Assembly: GCF_000716875.1 (NCBI RefSeq)
Contig: NZ_JNWQ01000019.1
Coordinates: forward strand, 1 to 64,000
DNA from: Streptomyces novaecaesareae
GTDB lineage: Bacteria > Actinomycetota > Actinomycetes > Streptomycetales > Streptomycetaceae
Direction of reading: 5' to 3'
DNA: 64,000 bases
Shown: positions 51,090 through 60,640 of the stretch, in pieces
Layout of the letters: each line of letters begins with the position of its first letter
Position numbering within the stretch: position 1 is the stretch's first letter
Translations under genes and position numbers: made by a program
Notes under the pieces: generated by a model
Databases searched by the model: none
What the model was told of the DNA's origin: nothing
What the model saw: only the letters and a program-made list of their open reading frames with translations

Positions 51090-51298
51090 GACGCCGCCCC
51101 ATGAGCGCTGCTCATCGCACTGCCCGCATGAGACGTGTTCATCGCACCGGCCCATGAGTTCCGCTCATCGTGCCGCTCCCATGAGACTTGCTCATCACTC
51201 CCCCTCATGAGACCTGCTCATCGCGCTACCCCATGAGACCTGCTCATGACGCCGGCCCATGAAGCCCGCTCATGTCGCCGCTCATGAGGCTTGCTCAT
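51075..51298 (-). repeat. Array of nine ATGAG-N5-CTCAT dyads with 26 bp period
   Basis: Dyads start at 51075, 51101, 51128, 51154, 51181, 51207, 51233, 51259 and 51284: steps 26, 27, 26, 27, 26, 26, 26, 25. Seven have both arms intact; 51128 has GTTCAT and 51259 has ATGAA. Spacers between dyads are 10-12 nt, C-rich and not conserved. The array fills the gap between the NRPS-like gene (ends 51295) and aat; the copy nearest aat gives its start codon. Confidence 0.95.
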
Positions 51299-54200
51299 GA
51301 CGCCACCCCCAAGAACCCTTCCCCTTCCAGCCCCGCCAGATAGTGGTCGATCAGCCCCGCGTCCACCGGCGGCAGTTCGATCCCGCTCCCGGCCAGCGCC
51401 GCGTCCGCGTTGGCCCGGTCGAACAGCGGGAACGTCGGCCGGAAGTACATCTCGCTGATCGACAGTTCCGACCCCGGCGCGCGGTCGACGAACAGCGGGA
51501 CGAACGGCGCGATCGGGTGCGTCGGGTTCCCGGCGGCGAAGCGGACCAGTCCCTGCACCCATTCCCCGTAGGGCAGCTGGGCGATCCGGTGGCCGCGCGC
51601 CCGCAGCCGGTCCGCCAGATCGGCGAGGACGCCCGGCCGCGGGGAGGTGAGGTGGTAGACCTCGCCGTCGGCGGGTGCGTGCGCGGCGATGTGGGCGATG
51701 GCGCCGGTGAAGCGGTCGGCCGGGACGAAGTCGAGCAGCAGCCGCACGTCGGGGCAGCTGCCGCTGTCCGCCAGGTACTTGATCAGCGCGCACAGCTCGG
51801 TACCGGTGTTCATCACCCCGCTCGCCAGGTCCCCGGTGACGTCGTTGGTGCGCAGCACCGTGACCGGCAGTCCGGCGGCGGCCGCGTTGTGCAGCAGTTG
51901 CTCGGCCACCCACTTGCTCTCGACGTAGCCGACGCCGATCCGTTCGGGGTGGGCGAGCGGGGTCCGCTCGGTGACCTTGTCGACGCCCGCCGCCCCGAAG
52001 CCGGCCAGCACGGCGAGGGTGGAGAGGTAGTGCACGGGTATGCCCCGGCTGTGCCCGGCGAGCCGGACGATCTCCCGGGTGCCGCCCACGTTGGCGTCGC
52101 GCAGCTGGTGGTACGGGTAGAGGAAGTTGACCTGCCCGCCGAGGTGGTAGACCGCGTCCAGGTTGCCGGCCAGCCAGTCGAACTGCCGCTCCGTCAGCCC
52201 GATCCGGGCCCGGGTGAGGTCGCCCACCAGCGGTACCACCCGGCTGTCGGCGAGGTCGTGCCGCAGGAAGCGCTGCTGGGTGGCCCGCAGCCGTTCCAGC
52301 GCGTGCTCCTCGTCGGGTGCCCGGACCAGGCAGTGGATCCGGGCCCGGGTGGTGGCGAGCAGCGCGTGCAGCAGGTGCGCGCCGCAGAAGCCGGTGGCGC
52401 CGGTGAGCAGGATCTCGGCGGGTTCGGCCCGGGAGGGCGCCGGGCTCCAGGACTGCCCGACGGGCTCGGTGAGCCGGGCCTCCGCGAACCAGTCGACGGC
52501 CGCTTCCCCGCTGCCCGCACCCGCGCCCACGTCAGTACCCGCGCCGACACCTGCACCGCCGCCCGGTCCCGTACGAGCCCCGCCGCCCGTACCGGTCCCG
52601 CCGTCGGCCCGGGCCTCCTGCAGCGCCCTCGCGAAGGCCCGAAGCACGGGCTCGCGCAGCAGCGTGCGGGTGAGCGTCCGTACCCGGCCGACGTCGATGC
52701 CGAACAGGATCCGGGCGCGTGCCAGCATCTCCATCGCCAGCAGCGAGGTGCCGCCGAGCGCGAAGAAGTCGTCGTCCGGGCCGACGGTCTCGGCACCGAG
52801 CAGTTCCGCCCACAGCTGCCCGACCGCCTCCTGGACCGCGTCCCGCGCTCCCCCGGCACCGCCCTCGGCGTCCTCCCTGCCGCCGGTCCCGGTCCCGCCC
52901 CGGGTCTCGCCCTCACCCGCCGTCCCGGGCGCCGCCCGGAGCGCCGCCCGCACCGAGGCGTGCGGCAGCCGGCGCCGGTCGATCTTCCCCGCCACGGTGA
53001 GCGGCATCGCCTCCAGCGGCACGAACGCGGCCGGCACCAGGTACTCCGGCAGTCGCTCGGCCAGGAACGCCCGGATCGCCTCGGCGCCGCCGACCGACCC
53101 GGGGGCGAGCGTGTAGTAGGCGGTGAGCGCCCGGCTGCCGTCCGCGGCCGCCCCGTCGGCCGCGACCCGCGCCTGCCGGACGTCCGGGTGGGCGGCCAGC
53201 ACCGCCTCGATCTCGGCCGGGTCGACCCGGTGGCCCCGGACCTTGACCTGGTCGTCGAAGCGGCCGAGGATCTCCAGTTGCCCGTCCTCCCGCCAGCGTC
53301 CGGCGTCGCCGGTGCGGTACATCCGCTCGCCGGGCAGCGGGGCGTACGGGTCGGGCAGGAAGGATTCCGCGGTCAGGCCGGGGCTGCGCCAGTAGCCCCG
53401 GGCGAGGCCGGGCCCACCGAGGTGGATCTGCCCCTTCTCCCCGGGCCGGACCGGCCGCAGCCGCGCGTCCAGCACGTGCACCCGCACGCCCGGCAGCGGT
53501 CGTCCGATCGGCACGGGGGCGGCCGGGCCCCCGCTCCCTCCCCCGGCCCCGTCCCCCAGCAGTTCCGCCGTGACCTCGCAGAGCGTGGAGGTGACGGCCG
53601 CCTCGGTGACCCCGTACGCGTTGAGCAGCCGCGTGCCGGGCAGCCGGTCCAGGCAGGTGCGGCAGTCGTCGGCGTGCACGACGTCCCCGCCGACCACCAC
53701 GAGCCGCAGGCCGTCCGGGCCGGGCCCGCCGGGCGGGAGCAGGTCGAGCACGTGGTGCCCGTAGGCGGGGGTGAAGTCGGCGGCGGCGAGGCCGAGCCCG
53801 GGCAGCCGACGCACCAGTTCGGTGGGCGCCCAGGTGCCGCCGCCGGTCCCGCCGCCGCCCAGGACGACCGTCGCGCCCGCGAGCAGGGCGCCGAAGACCT
53901 GCTCCAGGGCGGTGTCGGAGCCCAGCACGGCCAGTTGCAGGACGCGTTCGCCGGGCGCGAGCCGGTACGCGTGGACGATCCGGTCGAGGGTGAACACCAG
54001 CGCACGGTGGGTGACCGGGACCCCCTTGGGCCGGCCGGTCGTCCCGGAGGTGTAGATCAGGTACGCGAGATCGTCCGGGCCCGCGCCGTCGTCGGACCGA
54101 AACCCACCCGGGCCCGCGCCGTCGTCGGACCGAAACCCACCCCGGCCCGCGCCGGCATCGGGCGGGGCCGCCGTCGCCCCGGCGCCGTCCGGCCGCACCA

Positions 54201-54873
54201 CCGCCACCCCCGGAAACTCGTGACCGTCGGTGACCACCACCCGCGCCCCGCAGTCCTCGACCAGCCGGGCCAGCCGCCGCTGCGGGTGCGCCGGGTCGAG
54301 CGGCAGGAAGGCTCCTCCCGTCTTGAGCACGCCCAGCCAGGCGGTGATCAGGTCCGTCCCGCGTTCCAGGCAGACCGGTACCACCTGCTCCGGCCCCGTG
54401 CCGCGCGCCTGCAGCTCGGCGGCCAACCGGTCGCTGAGCAGGTCGAGTTCGCGGTAACTCAGGGTGGCGTCCTCGGCGATGACGGCGAGCGCCCCGGGGT
54501 CATGCACCGCCCGCGTGCGGAACAACCCGTGCACGGTGTCCGCGAATCCGGCCGCCGGCGCTTCGCGACCACCGCCGCCCCCCGGGCCCGCCCCCGGACC
54601 ACCTTCCCCCGGAAGGCCCGGACCGCCGTCTCCCGGGAGGCCCGAAAGGCCCCCGGCACCGGTGAATCCCAGCCCCGAGGGCCGCCATTCCCGCTCCACC
54701 CAGGCCCGGCACTCGTCCCGTCCGGCCGGCCCGTGGACCGTGTGCCACCCGGCGGGGACGGTCAAGTCCCCGGGCCAGAGCGCGTACTGACCGTTCTCGT
54801 TGCGTACCACGGCGTGACGCCCGGACCTCGCATCCGTTGGTACGCCCTGTGCGCTGTCTGCTGCGTCGTCCAC
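51295..54873 (-). CDS. NRPS-like reductase: MbtH, adenylation, carrier and thioester reductase in one chain
   Basis: 1192 residues. MbtH-like domain at about 20-70 ([41 protein letters not shown]). Adenylation domain with A3 [11 protein letters not shown] (~270), NAYGVTE (~418), [27 protein letters not shown] and the A10 lysine in [13 protein letters not shown]. Carrier protein with its serine in [13 protein letters not shown] (~709). Thioester reductase with [12 protein letters not shown] (~824) and catalytic YVESK (~980). It should activate one amino acid and release it as aldehyde or alcohol. By eye the pocket reads D-T-E-D-V-G-A-V-T; substrate not assigned. GTG 54873 has GAGG eight bases before it. 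No other NRPS genes adjoin. Confidence 0.9.
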   Translation of the reverse strand: MDDAADSAQGVPTDARSGRHAVVRNENGQYALWPGDLTVPAGWHTVHGPAGRDECRAWVEREWRPSGLGFTGAGGLSGLPGDGGPGLPGEGGPGAGPGGGGGREAPAAGFADTVHGLFRTRAVHDPGALAVIAEDATLSYRELDLLSDRLAAELQARGTGPEQVVPVCLERGTDLITAWLGVLKTGGAFLPLDPAHPQRRLARLVEDCGARVVVTDGHEFPGVAVVRPDGAGATAAPPDAGAGRGGFRSDDGAGPGGFRSDDGAGPDDLAYLIYTSGTTGRPKGVPVTHRALVFTLDRIVHAYRLAPGERVLQLAVLGSDTALEQVFGALLAGATVVLGGGGTGGGTWAPTELVRRLPGLGLAAADFTPAYGHHVLDLLPPGGPGPDGLRLVVVGGDVVHADDCRTCLDRLPGTRLLNAYGVTEAAVTSTLCEVTAELLGDGAGGGSGGPAAPVPIGRPLPGVRVHVLDARLRPVRPGEKGQIHLGGPGLARGYWRSPGLTAESFLPDPYAPLPGERMYRTGDAGRWREDGQLEILGRFDDQVKVRGHRVDPAEIEAVLAAHPDVRQARVAADGAAADGSRALTAYYTLAPGSVGGAEAIRAFLAERLPEYLVPAAFVPLEAMPLTVAGKIDRRRLPHASVRAALRAAPGTAGEGETRGGTGTGGREDAEGGAGGARDAVQEAVGQLWAELLGAETVGPDDDFFALGGTSLLAMEMLARARILFGIDVGRVRTLTRTLLREPVLRAFARALQEARADGGTGTGGGARTGPGGGAGVGAGTDVGAGAGSGEAAVDWFAEARLTEPVGQSWSPAPSRAEPAEILLTGATGFCGAHLLHALLATTRARIHCLVRAPDEEHALERLRATQQRFLRHDLADSRVVPLVGDLTRARIGLTERQFDWLAGNLDAVYHLGGQVNFLYPYHQLRDANVGGTREIVRLAGHSRGIPVHYLSTLAVLAGFGAAGVDKVTERTPLAHPERIGVGYVESKWVAEQLLHNAAAAGLPVTVLRTNDVTGDLASGVMNTGTELCALIKYLADSGSCPDVRLLLDFVPADRFTGAIAHIAAHAPADGEVYHLTSPRPGVLADLADRLRARGHRIAQLPYGEWVQGLVRFAAGNPTHPIAPFVPLFVDRAPGSELSISEMYFRPTFPLFDRANADAALAGSGIELPPVDAGLIDHYLAGLEGEGFLGVAS

Positions 54874-55210
54874 CGGCTTGACCTCGTGCTGTGGCGGCAG
54901 AATGCTTGGGAGTGCGACATTTCCGACTATACGCACTCACGACACATCGAGAACGTCCGGTCGCATCCCGACCGGACGCCGCACACCCGCGCGAGGACGC
55001 GCCCGACACCGGGCACGGACACGCGACGGGTCCTCGCGCGGACACGCGCCCAGTCCCCCGCCGGGGAACGCCCGGAGGCGCCAGGAGAACCGGAGTTCCG
55101 GCACACCCGGAGACCCCGGCCACCCGAAGGCCCCGGAGCGCCCCGGCGCCGCCCTCGCCCGAACTCCCCCGCCCGACCGGCGGGGTGATGTCGTGGAGGA
55201 GGTAGCCTCG
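54874..55210. other. Divergent promoter region with a large inverted repeat
   Basis: 337 bp between the NRPS-like gene and the GGDEF-EAL gene. Toward the former, TATAGT near 54930 is a possible -10 box. Toward the latter, CGCGCGAGGAC (54988-54998) pairs with GTCCTCGCGCG (55030-55040) across a 31 bp loop, in probable leader RNA. The rest is proline-codon-like CCGGAG repeats with no supported gene. Confidence 0.4.
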
Positions 55211-58200
55211 TTGACACGCCGGCGACAACGCCTGATGGTCTGTTACCTGCTCTGGATGGTGCTGTTCACCGGCATCTACTACGCCAATCCGGGCCAGCGG
55301 ATCGTCTGGTGGACGGGCATCGGGCTCGGCGGCGTCGCCGCCATCGGGCTCGGCGTCCGGCTCAACCGCCCCGCGCACGCGCGCTTCTGGTACGTCCTGG
55401 CGCTCGCCAACCTGAGCTTCACCGCGGGCGAGGTGGTGCAGGCCGTCCAACTGGACATCCTGCACGAGGCCAACCCGTTCCCCTCCGTCGCGGACGGCTT
55501 CTACCTCGCCGAGTACGTGCTGTACGCGGCCGGCGTGCTCGGCTTCATCCGCTGGCGCACGGCCCGTCAGGACCGCGCCGGACTGCTCGACGCGTTGATC
55601 CCCACCATCGGCCTGGCCCTGCTCGCCTGGATCTACCTGATCCTCCCGTACGCCCAGAACCCGGATCTCACCTGGCTCCAGAAGGCCGTCTCGATCGCCT
55701 ACCCGCTCGGCGACGTCGTCGTCCTCGCCCTGCTGCTGCGTCTGTTGACCCCGCGCGGCGGCAACTCCCGCTCGCTGCAGCTGCTCGCCGTCGGCACCCT
55801 CGGCCTCCTGGTGTCGGACGTGCTGTACGGGCTGATCCAGCTGCACGGCACCTGGCGCATCGGCACGCCCGTCGAACTCGGCTGGGCGGCCTTCTACGCC
55901 GCCTGGGGCGCGGCCGCGCTGCACCCGTCGATGGTCGAGCTGACCAGGCCCGTCCCCACCCAGCAGTCGGACCTCAGCGCCGCCCGGCTCGCCCTGCTCA
56001 CCCTCGCCTCGCTGATCGCCCCGGCGATCCTGATCATCGAGTCGCTGGCCGGCAACACCCGCAACGCGGGCGTGATCGGCGCGTTCTCCGCACTCCTCTA
56101 CCTGCTCGTACTCGCCCGCCTGGCGGTGGTCGTCTCCGCCCGCAGGCAGGCGATCGCCCGCGAACGGGCACTGCGCAAGGCGGGCGCCCGGCTGACCGCG
56201 GCCGTCACCGTGGAGGAGGTCGCGGACGCCGTCCAGTCGGCCGCCTCCACCCTGATGCCCGCCGAGCCCGGGCACGTGGCACTGCTCGCCGTCGCCGAGG
56301 CGGGCGTGCTGCACGTCCGGCACGCCGAACGCGGCGCGGCGCAGCACCGGCTGGGGACCGCCTCCGACTCCGACCAGGTGCTGGCCCTCGCCGCCTACCG
56401 CGAGTCCCGGCTGCTGCCCGTCGAGGCCCTCGACCTGCCCGCCGGCGAGCTGACCGGGCACCTCGACGGCATGCCGTTCGCCCTGATCTGCCCGCTCACC
56501 CTCGCCGAACGCCCCTCCGGCGACCCGCTGATCGGCGCGCTCATCGTCACCGGCACCGAGCAGGAGCTGGCCAGTTTGTGGAGTTCGCTGGAGATCCTGG
56601 CCGCGCAGGCGGCCCTCGCCGTCGAGCGGGTGCTGCTGAGCCAGGAGGTCACCCGCCGCAACAGCGAGCTGTACTTCCGCACCCTGGTGCAGAACGCCAG
56701 CGACGTCATCCTGATCCTCGACGCCGACGACGGCGTGCGCTACGCCTCCCCGTCCGCCGAGTCGGTGCTCGGCCGCCCCGACCTGGCGGGCACCCTGGTC
56801 ACCGACCTGGTCCCGCCCGAGGACAGCCGGGAGGTCGGGAAGGCGCTGGCCCGGATGCGCGGCGCGGGCGACCCGCCGCGCGGCGAGCAACAGCGCGAGC
56901 ACCCCCGCGAACACTGGCGGTTGCTGCGCCAGGACCGCACTACGATCGAGGCCGAGGTCCGCTTCAACGACCTGCGTGCCGATCCGACCGTCGGCGCCCT
57001 GGTGCTCACCCTGCGCGACGTCACCGAGCAGCGCCAGATGGAGCGCGAGCTGACCCACCGGGCCTTCCACGACTCGCTGACCGGCCTGGCCAACCGGGTG
57101 CTGTTCCAGGACCGCGTCGGGCACGCGCTCTCCCGCGGCGAGCGCAGCGGGTCCGTCACCGGCGTGCTCTTCATCGACCTGGACGACTTCAAGGTGGTCA
57201 ACGACACCCAGGGCCACGCGGTCGGCGACGAACTGCTGGTCGCCGTCTCGCTGCGGATCTCCACCGCGCTGCGCTCCTCGGACACCGCCGCCCGGCTCGG
57301 CGGCGACGAGTTCGCGGTGCTGGTCGAGGACGCGACCCGGCCCGCGGACGTGGACACCATCGCGGCCGGCGTGCTGGAGGTGTTCACCGAGCCGTTCAAG
57401 CTCAGGGCGGGCGCGGTGCGGGTGAGCGCCAGCATCGGGGTGGCGACCACCGAGGACAGCGTGGACGCGACCGAACTGCTCACCCACGCCGACCTCGCGC
57501 TCTACTCGGCCAAGGCGGCCGGCCGCCGCCAGTGGTGCCACTACCGGCCGGCCCTGCAGGCCGGGCTGGTGGAACGGCACGAACTGAACGAGCACCTCGA
57601 CTCGGCGATCGCGGAATCGGCGTTCCAGCTGTACTACCAGCCGATCGTCGACCTGCGCACCGGCGACCTGGTCGCCTTCGAGGCCCTGGTCCGCTGGCCG
57701 CACGACCGGCGCGGCATGGTCCTGCCCGACGAGTTCATCGCCCTCGCCGAGGAGAGCGGCCAGATCGTCCCGCTCGGCGCCTGGGTCCTGGAACGCGCCG
57801 CCCAGGAGGCCGCCGCCTGGCAGGCGGCCAGCTCCACCACCCGCGCCGCCAGCGGCCGGCCCCCGCTGCGGGTCAACGTCAACGTCTCCGCCCGCCAGTT
57901 CCGCGACGCCGGCTTCGTGGACGTCGTCCGCCACTCCCTCGCCGCCTCGGGCATCGACCCGCACACCCTCGTCCTGGAACTCACCGAGTCCGTCCTGATG
58001 CGCCGCGACGACCGCATCCACGCCGACATGGCCACCCTCTCCGGCCTCGGAGTCGCCATCGCCATCGACGACTTCGGCACCGGCTACTCCTCGCTCTCCT
58101 ACCTCCGCGAGTTCCCGATCTCCCTGCTGAAGATCGACAAGTCCTTCATCGACGGCCTCGGCCACTCCGCCCAGCAGTACGCCCTGGTCGAGGGCATCAC

Positions 58201-58378
58201 CCGGATCGCCGACACCCTCGGCGTCCAGGTCATCGCCGAGGGCATCGAGCAGCCCGAACAGCGCGACCTGCTCGCCGCCATGGGCTGCCCCCTCGGCCAG
58301 GGCTACCTCTTCGCCCACCCCATGGACTCCCCGCGCGCCCACGCCCTCGTCCGCGACACCACCTACGAACCGGCGTGA
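55211..58378 (+). CDS. Membrane GGDEF-EAL protein (c-di-GMP turnover)
   Basis: 1055-residue protein: eight or more transmembrane helices in residues 10-320 (LMVCYLLWMVLFTGIYYA, ALANLSFTAGEVVQAVQL...), a GAF-like stretch, a PAS domain (~490-600, LVQNASDVILILDADDGVRY), GGDEF with intact RLGGDEFAVL (~696) and EAL with intact FEALVRW (~822), DDFGTGYSSL and KIDKSFI. Both active sites look complete, so it could make and degrade c-di-GMP, the signal that holds streptomycetes in vegetative growth through BldD. TTG 55211 is chosen because GGAGG lies eight bases upstream; the longer frame before it is low-complexity. Confidence 0.9.
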   Translation: MTRRRQRLMVCYLLWMVLFTGIYYANPGQRIVWWTGIGLGGVAAIGLGVRLNRPAHARFWYVLALANLSFTAGEVVQAVQLDILHEANPFPSVADGFYLAEYVLYAAGVLGFIRWRTARQDRAGLLDALIPTIGLALLAWIYLILPYAQNPDLTWLQKAVSIAYPLGDVVVLALLLRLLTPRGGNSRSLQLLAVGTLGLLVSDVLYGLIQLHGTWRIGTPVELGWAAFYAAWGAAALHPSMVELTRPVPTQQSDLSAARLALLTLASLIAPAILIIESLAGNTRNAGVIGAFSALLYLLVLARLAVVVSARRQAIARERALRKAGARLTAAVTVEEVADAVQSAASTLMPAEPGHVALLAVAEAGVLHVRHAERGAAQHRLGTASDSDQVLALAAYRESRLLPVEALDLPAGELTGHLDGMPFALICPLTLAERPSGDPLIGALIVTGTEQELASLWSSLEILAAQAALAVERVLLSQEVTRRNSELYFRTLVQNASDVILILDADDGVRYASPSAESVLGRPDLAGTLVTDLVPPEDSREVGKALARMRGAGDPPRGEQQREHPREHWRLLRQDRTTIEAEVRFNDLRADPTVGALVLTLRDVTEQRQMERELTHRAFHDSLTGLANRVLFQDRVGHALSRGERSGSVTGVLFIDLDDFKVVNDTQGHAVGDELLVAVSLRISTALRSSDTAARLGGDEFAVLVEDATRPADVDTIAAGVLEVFTEPFKLRAGAVRVSASIGVATTEDSVDATELLTHADLALYSAKAAGRRQWCHYRPALQAGLVERHELNEHLDSAIAESAFQLYYQPIVDLRTGDLVAFEALVRWPHDRRGMVLPDEFIALAEESGQIVPLGAWVLERAAQEAAAWQAASSTTRAASGRPPLRVNVNVSARQFRDAGFVDVVRHSLAASGIDPHTLVLELTESVLMRRDDRIHADMATLSGLGVAIAIDDFGTGYSSLSYLREFPISLLKIDKSFIDGLGHSAQQYALVEGITRIADTLGVQVIAEGIEQPEQRDLLAAMGCPLGQGYLFAHPMDSPRAHALVRDTTYEPA

Positions 58379-58408
58379 GCCCGGGGTGCGGTCGGGGCTC
58401 CTTGGCCA

Positions 58409-58520
58409 CCCCTCGGCGCCGAACCCCCTCGGCGCCGAACCCCCTCGGCGCCGAACCCCCTCGGCGCCGAACCCCCTTGGTACCGAACCACCCCTGAGCG
58501 CCGAACCACCCCTCGGCGCC
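58409..58520. repeat. Seven tandem ~16 bp repeats
   Basis: Unit CCCCTCGGCGCCGAAC, four exact or near-exact copies from 58409 then three diverged ones. Each holds the palindrome TCGGCGCCGA, so the RNA could fold into serial hairpins. It sits between convergent genes ending at 58378 and 58528 and may act as a terminator. Confidence 0.8.
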
Positions 58521-58527
58521 GGAGGGT

Positions 58528-58839
58528 TCAGGGGTTCGTGCGGATCAGGTCCAGCAGGCCCGGGAAGCGCTCGTCGAGGTCCTCGCGGCGCAGGGTGGCC
58601 GCGCGGCTGTTGCCGCGGTCCACCTGGCGGACCAGGCCCGCTTCGCGCAGGACGCGGAAGTGGTGGGTGACCGTGGACTTGGAGACCGGCAGGCTGAAGG
58701 AGGCGCAGGTGCGTGCCGCCCCCTCGCCCTCGCATAGCAGGGCCGAGACCACCCCGTAGCGCAGCGGATCGGCGAGTGCGTTCAGGACCGTCCGCAGATC
58801 CATCTCCTCGATCGAGGGGTGGCCTTCCGGGTCGGGCAT
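58528..58839 (-). CDS. ArsR family transcriptional regulator
   Basis: 103-residue winged-helix protein: VLNALADPLRYGVVSALLCE, SLPVSKSTVTHHFRVLREAG (recognition helix) and a wing with LVRQVDRGNSRAATLR. The CxC metal site of arsenic sensors is absent. GGAGG five bases before ATG 58839 sets the start. It diverges from an MFS exporter gene and probably represses it through the dyad at 58908-58930. Confidence 0.87.
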   Translation of the reverse strand: MPDPEGHPSIEEMDLRTVLNALADPLRYGVVSALLCEGEGAARTCASFSLPVSKSTVTHHFRVLREAGLVRQVDRGNSRAATLRREDLDERFPGLLDLIRTNP

Positions 58840-58907
58840 CGGATCCTCCATCCTCATCCTCAGGCATCGTCAGGTATGGGTTGCATCGTACCTCGCCGCA
58901 TGACACC

Positions 58908-58930
58908 GTAAGGTTCGAAAAATTCCTTAC
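58908..58930. promoter_or_regulatory. Candidate ArsR operator in the ArsR/MFS divergent region
   Basis: GTAAGG and CCTTAC flank 11 AT-rich bases containing TTCGAA. It is an AT-rich dyad in a GC-rich background, 42 bp before the MFS start, fitting an operator over the promoter. Confidence 0.5.
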
Positions 58931-58971
58931 CTGGCCGTTCCGCGGCCGGGCCGAGCCTGGAGTCGTGCCCC

Positions 58972-60540
58972 ATGAGTACGCAGACCACGCCGTCTGCTAC
59001 GCCACCGGCGGTGACGGACGGACAGCAGCCCGGCCGTACGCCGATCCTGGCCGCGGTCCTCCTCGCGGTGTTCGTCGTGCCCATGTCCATCTCCGGCACG
59101 GCGGTCGCCCTCCCCGACATCGGCACCAGCACCCACGCCGACCTGGCCCCGCTCCAATGGGTGGTGAACGCCTTCAACGTGGCCTTCGCCTGCTTCACCC
59201 TGGTCTGGGGCTCGCTCGCCGACGTCATCGGCCGGGTCAAGGCCTTCGCGGCCGGCGTCGCCGTCTACGCCGCCGCCTCGCTCGCCAGCGCCGTCGCGAC
59301 CGACACCCTCCTGCTGGACGCCGCCCGCGCCCTCACCGGCATCGGCGGCGCCGCGATCTTCTCCTGCGGCGCCGCCATCGTCTCCACCGTCTTCGACGGC
59401 CCGGCCCGCGCCAAGGCCTTCGCGATGTTCGGCACCGTCGCCGGCATCGGCGTCGCCATCGGCCCGTCCCTGGCCGGTGTGCTGGTGCAGGGCCTCGGCT
59501 GGCGCTGGGTGTTCGCGGTGCACGCCGTCGCCCTCGCCGTCGTCCTGCTCGCGATCCCCGCGATCTCCCGCGCGATGCCCTCCGACGCCGGCAGCGGCGG
59601 ACGGATCGACGTCCCCGGCAGCGCCCTGTTCGTCCTCGCCATGGTGCTGCTCACCACCGCCATCGTGCAGGGCTCCCAGTGGGGTTGGGGCAGCACCGGG
59701 GTGATCGGCCTGTTCCTCGGCGCGGCCGTCGCGCTGGCAGTCTTCGCCGCCGTCGAGAACCGCAGCGCACACCCCGTGCTGGACCTCGGCCTGCTGCGCA
59801 ACCGCCGCTTCGTCGGCCTCTGCCTGGTGCCGGTCGCCGCCTCCTTCGGCTTCGTCACCGTACTCACCTACCTGCCGAGCTACCTGACCGCCGTCACCGG
59901 CCGCGACACCGGCGCCGTCGGCGTGCTGATGCTGCTGCTCACCGCACCGGTGCTGGCCATCCCGATGCTCGCCGCCAAGCTGGTCACCCGCGGGGTCTCC
60001 GCGCTCACCCTGATCCGCGCCAGCCTGGTCTGCCTGGTCGTCGGCGACATCACCCTCACCCTGCTCTCGCCCTCCGTCACCGTCCTGGTACTCGCCGCCC
60101 CGATGCTGATCACCGGCGCCGGCATGGGCCTGTCGGCCGGCCTGGTCGACGGCCAGGCCCTGGAGCTGGTCGACCCGGCCAAGGCGGGCATGGCGGCCGG
60201 TTTCCTCAACACGCTGCGCCTGGGCAGCGAGGCCGTCGCCGTCGCGGTGTACGGCTCCGCGCTGGCCACCGTGCTCGGCACCCGGATCACCGACGGCATC
60301 GGTGCCCACGAGGGCGCCTCGCAGGCCGCCCGGGTCGCCGACCAGGCGGCCGGCGGCGACCTCGCCGGAGCGGCCCGCCTGTCCGGCGCCACCGACCACA
60401 AGGACTTCGTGGACTTCCTCACCAAGGCCTACGACTCCGCCTTCCACTCCGTCCTGTGGGGCCTCGCGGCCGTCGGCGTGGTGCTGGTCGTCGTGATCGC
60501 GACCCTGCTGCGCGTCGGCGACCGGAAGGCCCGGGCCTGA
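58972..60540 (+). CDS. MFS drug exporter, DHA2 (14-helix) type
   Basis: 522-residue membrane antiporter with about 14 helices. Motif A region SLADVIGRVKAF after helix 2, motif C-like GTVAGIGVAIGPSLAG in helix 5 and AVENRSAHPVLDLGLLRNR between helices 7 and 8, all as in actinobacterial drug exporters. It would expel a toxic compound in exchange for protons; the substrate is unknown. GGAG nine bases before ATG 58972. Control by the divergent ArsR protein is likely. Confidence 0.9.
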   Translation: MSTQTTPSATPPAVTDGQQPGRTPILAAVLLAVFVVPMSISGTAVALPDIGTSTHADLAPLQWVVNAFNVAFACFTLVWGSLADVIGRVKAFAAGVAVYAAASLASAVATDTLLLDAARALTGIGGAAIFSCGAAIVSTVFDGPARAKAFAMFGTVAGIGVAIGPSLAGVLVQGLGWRWVFAVHAVALAVVLLAIPAISRAMPSDAGSGGRIDVPGSALFVLAMVLLTTAIVQGSQWGWGSTGVIGLFLGAAVALAVFAAVENRSAHPVLDLGLLRNRRFVGLCLVPVAASFGFVTVLTYLPSYLTAVTGRDTGAVGVLMLLLTAPVLAIPMLAAKLVTRGVSALTLIRASLVCLVVGDITLTLLSPSVTVLVLAAPMLITGAGMGLSAGLVDGQALELVDPAKAGMAAGFLNTLRLGSEAVAVAVYGSALATVLGTRITDGIGAHEGASQAARVADQAAGGDLAGAARLSGATDHKDFVDFLTKAYDSAFHSVLWGLAAVGVVLVVVIATLLRVGDRKARA

Positions 60541-60557
60541 TCCGCCTGCTGTTGGGC

Positions 60558-60640
60558 GGTGGCCCGGCAGTGGCGCCCGGTGCCGGTGGCCCTGCAGTGG
60601 CGCTCAGACGCCGGTGGCCCGGCAGTGGCGCTCAGACGCC
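60558..60640. repeat. Three tandem 27-28 bp repeats at the afsA-like 3' end
   Basis: Units beginning GGTGGCCC at 60558, 60585 and 60613; the last two match at 27 of 28 positions. The third unit includes the stop and last codons of the afsA-like gene, so the C-terminus may have been reset by the duplication. Confidence 0.75.

Noticed and set aside
51295..54873. Part of a full NRPS biosynthetic cluster
   Set aside because: No further adenylation, condensation, tailoring or transport genes of that type flank it in this window.
54500..58906. Very long minus-strand frame opposite the GGDEF-EAL gene
   Set aside because: Composition (Gly/Gln/Asp/His/Arg-rich with no hydrophobic core) is that of an antisense shadow in high-GC DNA; the + strand has a complete multi-domain protein.
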